This document shows, one piece after another, positions 1 to 6,318 of a stretch of DNA of 11,002 nucleotides. Numbering within the stretch: position 1 is the first letter of the stretch; each line of letters begins with the position of its first letter. The notes beneath the pieces were generated by a model. The model searched no databases. It was given only the letters and a program-made list of their open reading frames with translations, and was not told where the DNA came from. Location: positions 1 through 11,002 of the forward strand of contig DAOWIV010000030.1 in NCBI GenBank assembly GCA_030640725.1, written 5' to 3'. The position numbers and the translations under genes were made by a program. The stretch is from Methanosarcinales archaeon. Lineage in GTDB: Archaea > Halobacteriota > Methanosarcinia > Methanosarcinales > Methanogasteraceae.

Positions 1-498
1 GATAAACATTTTGATGAAGAAGAAGGGGAAGACAAACCAGAGTTTGGTGAGACTTTCGAGACACAATGCAGGCAAAAACGCCCCACATGCAGCCCAGCTT
101 AAAGCAACAACAAAACTCTTTACAAATAATATGTCCTTCAATCTTGGGATTCCAAAGATCGAAAAGACGTCCTTGCTATATGCGATTCCTGATACAATTG
201 GAACGAGCAGGATGAGTGCGGCAAACGGGCTCTCAAGCCAGCCAAGAAATAATGCTACAATATATAAACCAATCGCAAGAGTTAGCAGAAACCGTTCATT
301 ACCCTGCACAAGAGCGGATCGCTCCGGCATATTCACAGCATCTTCTTCCTGATCTGTCACCCTGTTGAGGCTATACACGCTATATGTCACAAAGAACATC
401 GCGCAGAGCAGCATTGGTTTTAGTGCCACCTCAAGCAGAAGAAATGAAAGATATAATTTCAGAACGCCACTAACGGATAAAAAGATCGAACTCGCCAT
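1..498 (-). CDS. UbiA-family prenyltransferase, N-terminal part (runs off left edge)
   Basis: The reverse strand reads open for 166 codons from ATG 498 to the left edge. The product is strongly hydrophobic, with membrane segments near residues 11-40, 70-88, 92-108 and 124-146. Between the first ones lies N45-xxx-D49-xxx-D53, the first prenyl-diphosphate/Mg-binding motif of the UbiA superfamily. It is followed by an Y107-S-K109 ... R119-L-K-D122 stretch like the conserved loop between the two aspartate motifs. The second DxxxD motif would lie beyond the edge. UbiA enzymes transfer prenyl chains to polar or aromatic acceptors in the membrane; in archaea they make lipids, quinones or heme-type prenylated products. 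The acceptor here is unknown. The start is uncertain: the frame stays open upstream to a TAG at 640-642 with only a TTG (501) as another start, and the extra residues look protein-like. There is no Shine-Dalgarno site before ATG 498. Family call good, start weak. Confidence 0.75.
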   Translation of the reverse strand, partial: MASSIFLSVSGVLKLYLSFLLLEVALKPMLLCAMFFVTYSVYSLNRVTDQEEDAVNMPERSALVQGNERFLLTLAIGLYIVALFLGWLESPFAALILLVPIVSGIAYSKDVFSIFGIPRLKDILFVKSFVVALSWAACGAFLPALCLESLTKLWFVFPFFFIKMFI

Positions 499-502
499 CA
501 AA

Positions 503-519
503 AACGATATAATATCGTT
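503..519. repeat. Perfect 17-bp palindrome just upstream of the UbiA-like ATG
   Basis: AACGATAT and ATATCGTT form an exact 8-bp inverted repeat around a single central A. It lies 5 to 21 nt before the predicted ATG at 498 on the minus strand. That position suits an operator for a dimeric regulator. If translation really starts further upstream, the palindrome would lie inside the coding region. No function is shown. Confidence 0.45.
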
Positions 520-720
520 GAGTCCCGGAAGATATGTTGTATATCTTACGCAATAAGCGATGCTCCCGCCTCCTTCACGCCCACAACAAGTAAATCTGCG
601 CCAATCGTATTTATGGCTTTCCTTTTGGAGGCTACGCCACTACATCACTTACATACGTTATGTATAATTGCCAATAACTCAGGGGTCAACAGATATATGT
701 TATGAGATATATTACTCCCA

Positions 721-740
721 TGTTTGAAATTTCCAACCAA
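721..740 (+). repeat. 20-bp direct repeat, copy 1
   Basis: This 20-mer, ending in TTCCAACCAA, matches 6079-6098 at 18 of 20 positions in the same orientation. Here it directly abuts the archaellin TATA region, so it could be an upstream activator or operator site. Together with copy 2 it brackets the archaellin operon plus the secreted-protein gene. Confidence 0.45.
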
Positions 741-768
741 AAACTATATATATAAGCAAAGTTTATAT
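741..768 (+). promoter_or_regulatory. Archaellin operon promoter (BRE/TATA)
   Basis: The run AAACTATATATATAA (741-756) is a strong archaeal TATA box with a purine-rich BRE-like stretch in front. A second TATA-like sequence, TTTATATC, lies at 762-769. Transcription would start about 25 nt downstream, near 772-792, leaving a leader of about 50-70 nt before the flaB start at 843. The strength fits an abundant structural protein. The assignment rests on sequence only. Confidence 0.6.
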
Positions 769-829
769 CCTTATATTGTTACAGCAACGGGCGAGTTCGG
801 GTAACGGGTTGGATAATGTTAAATAACAA

Positions 830-835
830 GGAGGG
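830..835 (+). promoter_or_regulatory. Shine-Dalgarno site that sets the first archaellin start
   Basis: GGAGGG lies 7 nt before ATG 843. This makes 843 the better start than the in-frame ATG at 816, which has no such site and would lengthen the signal peptide by nine residues. Confidence 0.75.
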
Positions 836-842
836 CTGTCTA

Positions 843-1949
843 ATGAGAGCAAATAGTAGACGTAGGGTTAGCAAAGACAATCGGGCTCAGGTGGGTATCG
901 GAACACTCATCATCTTTATTGCGATGGTGCTTGTTGCAGCGGTTGCTGCAGCTGTTCTGATCCAGACCTCCGGAGTCCTGCAACAGAAGGCACAGACCAC
1001 AGGAAAGGAGGCGACAAAGGAAGTCTCCAGCAATATTGACCTCGACTCAATTGAGGGATGGAGGGGTGGATTGAACGCTTCATCCAGTGTGGAAGACACA
1101 TTCTCAAGTCAGATCTACAGGCTTGATGTGCGGGCATCGCTCAAGGTTGGAAGTGAGCCTGTTGACATGAATCAGGTCGTGATAACGATAACAGACGGCA
1201 CGACCACAAACGACCTCCGCTACATCGAAGGGACTATCGTGACCGCAAGAGCGCTTGTTGGCAGCAGCGGAACCGGAAACTACACAGCGAGTGCAGCTAC
1301 AGGTATCACGAATACGACATACCGGATACTGATCGATGGAGCGAGCAACGAGACTGCCATGGACATCATCCAGAGGGCGCATCCGGATGCCAATGTGGAT
1401 GACAACTTCGTGGCACAGGATGGTAACGGAGCAAGTGCAGGCATCACCTACAATTACACCGATCCGTATGTGTGGTCAGATCCGGAGGATGCGGGTTCCA
1501 TAATCGCAGTCGATGCCGGTGTCTTCAGGAATGGTAACAACGGCGGTGGCACCAACTACAGTGAGATAACGAATCTCACATACCACGATAAGGACAACAC
1601 GACTCAGGACAAGTATCTGATGCGTGCCGATATGTTCTACGTAATCGAGGAGATCAGGGATGAGGACAAGTCATTCACAAAGGCTAATCCGGTGATGAAC
1701 ACCGGGGATCTGGTGAAGATCATCGTACTGACCGGACCAGGCACAATCGCAGGCGGTGAATTGCATACGGGTGGAGATGATACCGCGCTCACAGACAACT
1801 ATCCGCTCACCGGTGAATCCGATCTCACGCTCAGTCCGAGAACTACAGTCTCGATCAGCATGATCCCGGAGGGCGGTGCAGCGACTGAGGTCACCTTTGT
1901 AACACCGTCGTCGTTTGGCACGCACTCGAGCGTTGATCTATACCCATAG
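843..1949 (+). CDS. flaB: Archaellin (archaeal flagellin) 1
   Basis: This is a filament subunit of the archaellum, the type IV pilus-like rotary motility structure of archaea. The 368-residue product starts with a short charged class III signal peptide. Cleavage by the prepilin-type peptidase is expected after R14-A15, so the mature protein begins Q-V-G-I-G-T. The hydrophobic helix that follows (about residues 18-40) forms the filament core, and a conserved stretch reaches to about residue 125. The C-terminus has the archaellin signature: PRTTV, then an IPEGGA segment, then VTPSSFG and a final VDLYP. The middle is variable. I count eight N-x-S/T sequons, suggesting heavy N-glycosylation on the outer surface. 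The product has no cysteines. It is far longer than common archaellins of about 200 residues. It is first in a four-gene operon and its stop lies 10 nt before the next start. Confidence 0.95.
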   Translation: MRANSRRRVSKDNRAQVGIGTLIIFIAMVLVAAVAAAVLIQTSGVLQQKAQTTGKEATKEVSSNIDLDSIEGWRGGLNASSSVEDTFSSQIYRLDVRASLKVGSEPVDMNQVVITITDGTTTNDLRYIEGTIVTARALVGSSGTGNYTASAATGITNTTYRILIDGASNETAMDIIQRAHPDANVDDNFVAQDGNGASAGITYNYTDPYVWSDPEDAGSIIAVDAGVFRNGNNGGGTNYSEITNLTYHDKDNTTQDKYLMRADMFYVIEEIRDEDKSFTKANPVMNTGDLVKIIVLTGPGTIAGGELHTGGDDTALTDNYPLTGESDLTLSPRTTVSISMIPEGGAATEVTFVTPSSFGTHSSVDLYP

Positions 1950-1959
1950 GGGAGTAATC

Positions 1960-2982
1960 ATGAAAAGAAACAACATAACACAGAATCGCAGGGCGCAGGT
2001 CGGTATCGGAACCTTGATCATCTTTATCGCGATGGTCCTTGTCGCTGCTGTTGCAGCAGCAGTACTGATACAGACGTCAGGAGTCCTGCAGCAGAAAGCA
2101 CAGACCACAGGAAAGGAGGCGACAAAGGAAGTCTCCAGCAATATTGACATCGACTCAATCGAGGGATGGCGGGGAGGAACGCAAGCTTCCAGCAGCGAAC
2201 CAGACACATTCTCGAGTCAGATATACAGGCTCGATCTACGATCATCACTCAAGGTGGGAAGCGAGCCTGTTGATATGAACCAGGTCGTACTTACGATAAC
2301 AGACGGTACGACCACAAACGACCTCAGGTACATCGAAGGGACTCTCGTGACTGATACGGCTTATGTTGACGCTGGAAACGGGACGTGGGTATCGGCTGCC
2401 GCCGATGGCATCACAAACACGACCTACCGGCTACTGGTTGCTGAAAGCAGTAACGCAGATCTCCTGGAAGTATTCAGGCGCGTATATCCTGATGCGCGTG
2501 CTGACGGCGATAACAATGTCAGTAACTTTACTTCGGTGCTCTGGAGTCTTCCGGAATCGGAAGGATCCGGTGATGTGATCGCGGTGAATGCGAGTATCTT
2601 CAATTCGACTGACTATGATGACGATACGAACTATCTCGCACGCGGCGACATGTTCTACATCATCGAGGAGATCAGGGACGAGGACAAGTCATTCACAAAG
2701 GACAATCCTGTGATGAACACCGGAGACCTCGTGAAGATCATCATACTCACGGCACCGGGCACCACAGTCAGCGGCAACGGTAAACTCACTAGCCCCTACG
2801 CAGACACAACTGATGCACAACTGGAGAGCAATCATCCACTCGTTGGTGAAGCTGATCTCACGCTCAGTCCGAGAACAACGGTCTCGATATCCATGATCCC
2901 TGAGGGCGGCGCATCAACCGATGTCACCTTCGTGACACCGTCGTCGTTCGGCACACACTCGAGCGTGGATCTGTATCCGTGA
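1960..2982 (+). CDS. flaB: Archaellin (archaeal flagellin) 2
   Basis: This is the second filament subunit, 340 residues long. The start at 1960 has a GGGGAG site 5 nt upstream that overlaps the stop of archaellin 1, so the two are probably translationally linked. The signal peptide ends R11-A12 and the mature protein starts Q13-V-G-I-G. The core helix, the conserved N-terminal third and the C-terminal PRTTV/VTPSSFG/VDLYP block closely match archaellin 1. A 51-nt stretch (2098-2148) is identical to 990-1040 in archaellin 1, and the first 36 nt around the start match those of archaellin 4, pointing to recent duplication or gene conversion. The middle carries about six N-x-S/T sequons and an acidic segment reading EIRDEDKS. 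The mature protein has no cysteine. Confidence 0.95.
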   Translation: MKRNNITQNRRAQVGIGTLIIFIAMVLVAAVAAAVLIQTSGVLQQKAQTTGKEATKEVSSNIDIDSIEGWRGGTQASSSEPDTFSSQIYRLDLRSSLKVGSEPVDMNQVVLTITDGTTTNDLRYIEGTLVTDTAYVDAGNGTWVSAAADGITNTTYRLLVAESSNADLLEVFRRVYPDARADGDNNVSNFTSVLWSLPESEGSGDVIAVNASIFNSTDYDDDTNYLARGDMFYIIEEIRDEDKSFTKDNPVMNTGDLVKIIILTAPGTTVSGNGKLTSPYADTTDAQLESNHPLVGEADLTLSPRTTVSISMIPEGGASTDVTFVTPSSFGTHSSVDLYP

Positions 2983-2993
2983 GGTGGGGAATT

Positions 2994-4136
2994 ATGAGAG
3001 GGAAGACTATGATGCAGGATCGCAGGGCTCAGGTCGGTATCGGCACCCTGATCATCTTTATCGCGATGGTCCTTGTTGCAGCGGTTGCTGCAGCAGTACT
3101 GATACAGACATCAGGAGTCCTGCAGCAGAAAGCCCAGACCACAGGAAAGGAGGCGACAAAGGAGGTCTCCAGTAACATCGATATCGACTCGATAGAAGGA
3201 TGGCGGGGCGGTCTGAATTCGTCAACATCCAAGGTCGATTCGTTCTCAGATGAGATCTACCGGCTGGACATGCGCTGCTCGCTCAAGGTGGGAAGTGAGC
3301 CTGTTGATCTGAATCAAGTTGTGATCACCATAACCGATGGCACGATGACAAACGATCTCAGGTACATCGAAGGGACTCTCGTGACCACGACGGCTGAAAC
3401 AGGAACCGGTAATGGGACATACACATCGAGTGCGAGTGGGGCAGGTCTTACGAATACGACGTACAGGCTACTGGTGGATGGCGACACCAGCACAGCGAAC
3501 CACGAAAGCGTTGCTGCTGGTCACACCGCTGCTATGAACATCTTTAAGAAGGCGTATCCTGATGCGCATGTCGACACCGACTACAACGGAACCGGGCTTG
3601 GTTCCGATTACACGCTCGAAGCCAGCAACGGTACTGCAGTGATATGGAGTGAGGCAGCATCATCAACGACAGGAACATCAGGTGATGTGATCGCTGTGGA
3701 TGCAGGAGTCTTCTCCCGAAATGTGACCGGATCGAGTAGTTCATACCACTATATTAGCAGTACACTGCAGGACGAGTACTTCGCACGCGCTGACAAGTTC
3801 TACGTAGTCGTCGAGATCAGGGATGAGGACAAGTCCTATACCTCTGGCAATCCGGTGATGAACACAGGAGATCTTGTGAAGATAATCCTGCTAACCGGTC
3901 CGAAGAACATCGTCACAGGCGAGAGTGACGATTGGCTGGACTCGGGTTCGGGGAAGGATGGCTCTGACTCCAAGTTCAAGAACAACAATCCGCTTGTTGG
4001 TGAGGCGAATCTTGATCTCGATCCGAGAACCACAGTCACGATTTCCATGATTCCGGAGGGTGGTGCGGGAACTACAGTTGACTTTGTGACTCCATCATCG
4101 TTTGGAACACATGCAAGTGTAGAAGTGTATCCGTGA
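2994..4136 (+). CDS. flaB: Archaellin (archaeal flagellin) 3
   Basis: This is the third and longest archaellin, 380 residues. The start at ATG 2994 is preceded by GAGGTG (2981-2986), which overlaps the stop of archaellin 2; a later in-frame ATG at 3009 is possible but less well placed. The signal peptide ends R11-A12 and the mature protein begins with Q13. The N-terminal core helix and the conserved C-terminal block are present, here ending ASVEVYP. The variable middle (about residues 130-260) is rich in Ser, Thr and Gly and has about six N-x-S/T sequons in the whole protein. One cysteine occurs in an RCSLKV segment, where archaellins 1 and 2 have Ala or Ser. The C-terminal coding sequence is almost identical to that of archaellin 4 (50 of 51 nt at 4046-4096). 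Confidence 0.95.
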   Translation: MRGKTMMQDRRAQVGIGTLIIFIAMVLVAAVAAAVLIQTSGVLQQKAQTTGKEATKEVSSNIDIDSIEGWRGGLNSSTSKVDSFSDEIYRLDMRCSLKVGSEPVDLNQVVITITDGTMTNDLRYIEGTLVTTTAETGTGNGTYTSSASGAGLTNTTYRLLVDGDTSTANHESVAAGHTAAMNIFKKAYPDAHVDTDYNGTGLGSDYTLEASNGTAVIWSEAASSTTGTSGDVIAVDAGVFSRNVTGSSSSYHYISSTLQDEYFARADKFYVVVEIRDEDKSYTSGNPVMNTGDLVKIILLTGPKNIVTGESDDWLDSGSGKDGSDSKFKNNNPLVGEANLDLDPRTTVTISMIPEGGAGTTVDFVTPSSFGTHASVEVYP

Positions 4137-4147
4137 GGTGAACAATC

Positions 4148-5086
4148 ATGAAAAGAAACAACATAACACAGAATCGCAGTGCTCAGGTCGGTATCGGTAC
4201 ATTGATCATCTTTATTGCGATGGTTCTTGTCGCTGCGGTTGCAGCAGCTGTCCTGATACAGACATCAGGAGTTCTGCAGCAGAAAGCACAGACCACGGGA
4301 AAGGAGGCAACAAAGGAGGTCTCCTCAAACATCGATATCGACTCGATTGAAGGCTGGAGGGGCGGGAGTAATTCGTCCGCATCTGACTGGGATACATATT
4401 CTTCCGAGATATACCGGCTGGACCTGCGCTGCTCGCTCAAGGTGGGAAGCGAGCCAGTTGACATGAACCAGGTCGTGATCACCATAACCGATGGTACAAC
4501 GACAAACGATCTCCGCTATATCTACGGTGAACTCAACGCGACAGACGGTGATGATGCTCCGAGGATCGGTGGCGACGCAAACAATATCAGTACATACTAC
4601 AGGCTCGAGGTTCGGAATGGAACAGTTGATAGCGAAGATACGTTGTATTACTTCCAGAAAGCGTATCCGGATGCTACTGCCGGTACTGGTGGTAATAGCA
4701 ACGTAATATACTCAGATACAGGATACATCACCAGACTCGGAAACAAGAGCAGTCTCACATACTTCGGTCGCTGCGACAAGTTCTACATAATCGATGAGAT
4801 CCGGGATGAGGACAAGTCATACACCGGTGCCAACCCTGTGATGAATACAGGAGACCTCGTAAAGGTGATGCTCTTTGTGGGACCCAATGACCTGGACACC
4901 GATATCATCTCATCGTGGACCCGGGATCCTGCGAACAACGAGACTCTTGGAGAGTCATCCCTCTCGATCCTGCCACGAACCACGGTCACGATCGGCATGA
5001 TTCCGGAGGGTGGTGCGGGAACTACGGTTGACTTTGTGACTCCATCGTCATTCGGAACACATTCAAGCGTGGATCTCTATCCGTGA
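4148..5086 (+). CDS. flaB: Archaellin (archaeal flagellin) 4, shortest copy
   Basis: This is the fourth archaellin, 312 residues, starting 11 nt after the previous stop with a GAGGTGA site 6 nt upstream. The signal peptide ends R10-S11-A12 before Q13, so the residue at -2 is serine where the other three have arginine; basic residues near the cleavage site matter for archaellin peptidases. Core helix and C-terminal block are intact. The middle is shorter, with about six N-x-S/T sequons overall. It has two cysteines, one in RCSLKV (shared with archaellin 3) and one in GRCDKF, so a disulfide is possible. In some methanogens the last archaellin of an operon is a minor or hook-like subunit; that role is only inferred here. 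The accessory archaellum genes do not follow it. Confidence 0.95.
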   Translation: MKRNNITQNRSAQVGIGTLIIFIAMVLVAAVAAAVLIQTSGVLQQKAQTTGKEATKEVSSNIDIDSIEGWRGGSNSSASDWDTYSSEIYRLDLRCSLKVGSEPVDMNQVVITITDGTTTNDLRYIYGELNATDGDDAPRIGGDANNISTYYRLEVRNGTVDSEDTLYYFQKAYPDATAGTGGNSNVIYSDTGYITRLGNKSSLTYFGRCDKFYIIDEIRDEDKSYTGANPVMNTGDLVKVMLFVGPNDLDTDIISSWTRDPANNETLGESSLSILPRTTVTIGMIPEGGAGTTVDFVTPSSFGTHSSVDLYP

Positions 5087-5138
5087 TCCCCGGCAACTTT
5101 GCATGAAACTTTATCAGGAACTGTCGGTGCGCGGGTTT

Positions 5139-5173
5139 GTGCATCGGCATCCTGATTATTTTTATTGATGCAC
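5139..5173 (+). terminator. Possible terminator region after the archaellin operon
   Basis: GTGCATC (5139-5145) and GATGCAC (5167-5173) form a 7-bp inverted repeat. Its 21-nt loop contains a T-rich stretch (5158-5166, TATTTTTATT-like). It lies about 50 nt after the last archaellin stop. Archaeal termination depends mainly on T-runs, so this is a reasonable end point for the operon transcript, but the long loop makes the hairpin weak. Confidence 0.3.
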
Positions 5174-5305
5174 CTGTTTTGATCCCATGCTTGAGAAGAG
5201 TTTGGCAGGCTCCTGATGAAGTGGTACATGCTAACCTGGAAATCTGGTCGACACGATCGATCAAAACAAATCAGAACACGCAAAAAACGCTATAACTTGG
5301 ATACC

Positions 5306-6025
5306 ATGATGCCAATAACACCAATGACACCAATAACAAGATTCATTCATGTTCTTACACTGGCGATGCTCGCTATAATCCTTGCATCCGGCACCGCTCT
5401 TGCGGATGTCACGTACACCGACCACATCGAGATCCATGCAAACTCGATTGCCGTACAGATCACCGAGACCTACACCGGAGGCGATGCAGCCATTCTTGAG
5501 AGAAACATCGCCGAGGCTGACGATCGTTCTGCATACATCAGAGAGGCAGAGAACAACATTCTTGCATGGAGCAGTTCGTACATCATCGTTGATGATGATC
5601 CGTTACAGACAGAGACGGTACATGCCAATGTGACTGTTACAAACGTCTCAGGCACCTTCCTGATCAATAGCACGCTAAAATACGCGGTCACAACACCGCT
5701 TGACTCTGGTAGCCATAACATCTGGATTCAGGGGCATCCGGGCGTCGTTAAACGGACGATCATCATTCCTGATGACATAAATATGGAATCGATCGTCGGA
5801 ATCAAGGACTCCGAGACCGTGGAAGAGGCTGGCTGCACCGTAATAACAGGCGTCAGCGACACACGCAAGTTCCTGAGTGATGGCGGCAACCTAACCTTCG
5901 AGTACGCGACCGTTGTCGAGGTCTGCAAGATGCCGATGTATGCACAGTCATGGTTCCTGCCGCTACTTGTTGCAGCCGAGATCGTTCTGGTTGGAGTGTG
6001 GTGGGTGCGCAGGAAAAAGCAGTGA
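5306..6025 (+). CDS. Secreted protein of unknown function with C-terminal membrane anchor
   Basis: I do not recognise the family. From ATG 5306 the product has 239 residues. A Sec-type signal peptide covers residues 1-33, with the hydrophobic stretch HVLTLAMLAIILAS and a likely A-L-A cleavage before D34. The extracellular part (34 to about 214) looks beta-rich and has four N-x-S/T sequons (NVT, NVS, NST, NLT) and two cysteines, C177 and C207. One membrane helix (about 216-233) and a cytoplasmic RRKKQ end follow, giving type I topology. Starts at 5309 and 5324 are also possible; an earlier in-frame ATG at 5216 would put about 30 charged residues before the signal peptide and is unlikely. A weak TATA-like CTATAAC lies at 5290-5296. 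It stands 219 nt downstream of the archaellins in the same direction, so it may be separately transcribed. A role at the cell surface near the archaellum is a guess from position. Confidence 0.8.
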   Translation: MMPITPMTPITRFIHVLTLAMLAIILASGTALADVTYTDHIEIHANSIAVQITETYTGGDAAILERNIAEADDRSAYIREAENNILAWSSSYIIVDDDPLQTETVHANVTVTNVSGTFLINSTLKYAVTTPLDSGSHNIWIQGHPGVVKRTIIIPDDINMESIVGIKDSETVEEAGCTVITGVSDTRKFLSDGGNLTFEYATVVEVCKMPMYAQSWFLPLLVAAEIVLVGVWWVRRKKQ

Positions 6026-6078
6026 TGAGTTAAGTGCGAAGAGTGAGGGAGGCGATCCCGTGTCCCGGTTTTGTCGTC

Positions 6079-6098
6079 TGTTGGAAAATTCCAACCAA
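6079..6098 (+). repeat. 20-bp direct repeat, copy 2
   Basis: This matches 721-740 at 18 of 20 positions. Within it, TTGGAA-AA-TTCCAA (6081-6094) is a perfect 6-bp inverted repeat with a 2-nt spacer, while copy 1 is less symmetric. It lies 54 nt after the stop of the secreted-protein gene and, unlike copy 1, is not next to a TATA box. Confidence 0.45.
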
Positions 6099-6202
6099 TT
6101 AGCATTCCCGGACCAGACATCTTCATAATCCAATCCACGTTGCACCCTCACTTACACAGAAGGCACACTTCGCCCGGTCTCAAACGTGTTCCACTGCTGA
6201 TT

Positions 6203-6219
6203 TTAAACAAAATATATAA
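6203..6219 (+). promoter_or_regulatory. TATA box in the gap before the branched element
   Basis: TTAAACAAAATATATAA contains an A-rich BRE-like part and TATATAA (6213-6219). Its centre is about 24 nt before G6240, where a folded element begins. No plus-strand protein gene follows, so if it is active it would drive a non-coding RNA. AT-rich intergenic DNA can give such boxes by chance. Confidence 0.35.
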
Positions 6220-6239
6220 CACGGCACTGTCTGAAAATC

Positions 6240-6295
6240 GGGTGTATTCCACTGAATAAGTCGGGTTGTGCCTAAATCCGGGACACCCACATCTT
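6240..6295 (+). ncRNA. Candidate small structured RNA (or two-way terminator)
   Basis: The stretch folds almost completely. GGGTGT (6240-6245) pairs with ACACCC (6283-6288). Inside are two hairpins: ATTC/GAAT (6246-6249 with 6254-6257, loop CACT) and CGGGTT/AATCCG (6262-6267 with 6275-6280, one G-T pair, loop GTGCCTA). Linkers are AAGT and GG, making a three-way junction. The outer stem begins where a transcript from the upstream TATA box should start, and CTTTT follows at 6291-6295. It does not match a tRNA or a C/D box RNA that I can recognise. Because it lies 31 nt past the RNase Z stop on the other strand and has a TTTT on that side too, it may instead be a terminator for the converging genes. 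Confidence 0.3.
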
Positions 6296-6318
6296 TTGAT
6301 CCGAAACTCGCGACCCAC

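Larger units (their letters stand above)
499..842. other. Gene-free control region between the UbiA-like gene and the archaellin operon
   Basis: No convincing gene lies here on either strand. It holds a 17-bp palindrome (503-519), a TACATA-CGT-TATGTA inverted repeat (650-664), two AGATATAT direct repeats (691-698 and 705-712), one copy of a 20-bp repeat (721-740), the archaellin TATA boxes (745-768) and a leader of about 60 nt ending in a Shine-Dalgarno site. On the minus strand a peptide-like frame (about 546-630, ending in TAA at 546-548) reads as a plausible protein C-terminus but has no usual start codon after its upstream stop. Confidence 0.5.

Noticed and set aside
11..556. Plus-strand open frames over the left edge (11-352, 365-556)
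   Set aside because: They are antisense to the UbiA-like gene, whose reverse-strand frame has the NxxxDxxxD motif and membrane segments. The plus frames show no recognisable motif.
887..4998. Long reverse-strand frames across the archaellin genes, similar to each other
   Set aside because: They recur because the archaellin genes are repeats. They mirror the conserved coding strand and have no motif or start signal of their own.
5728..6138. 136-residue reverse frame with many His and Thr, starting at 6138
   Set aside because: Most of it is antisense to the secreted-protein gene, which has a clear signal peptide and anchor. No promoter or ribosome site supports it.
6023..6260. C/D box small RNA suggested by GTGATGA at 6023-6029 and CTGA further on
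   Set aside because: The GTGATGA overlaps the stop codon of the secreted-protein gene and the next CTGA is about 170 nt away, too far for a C/D RNA.
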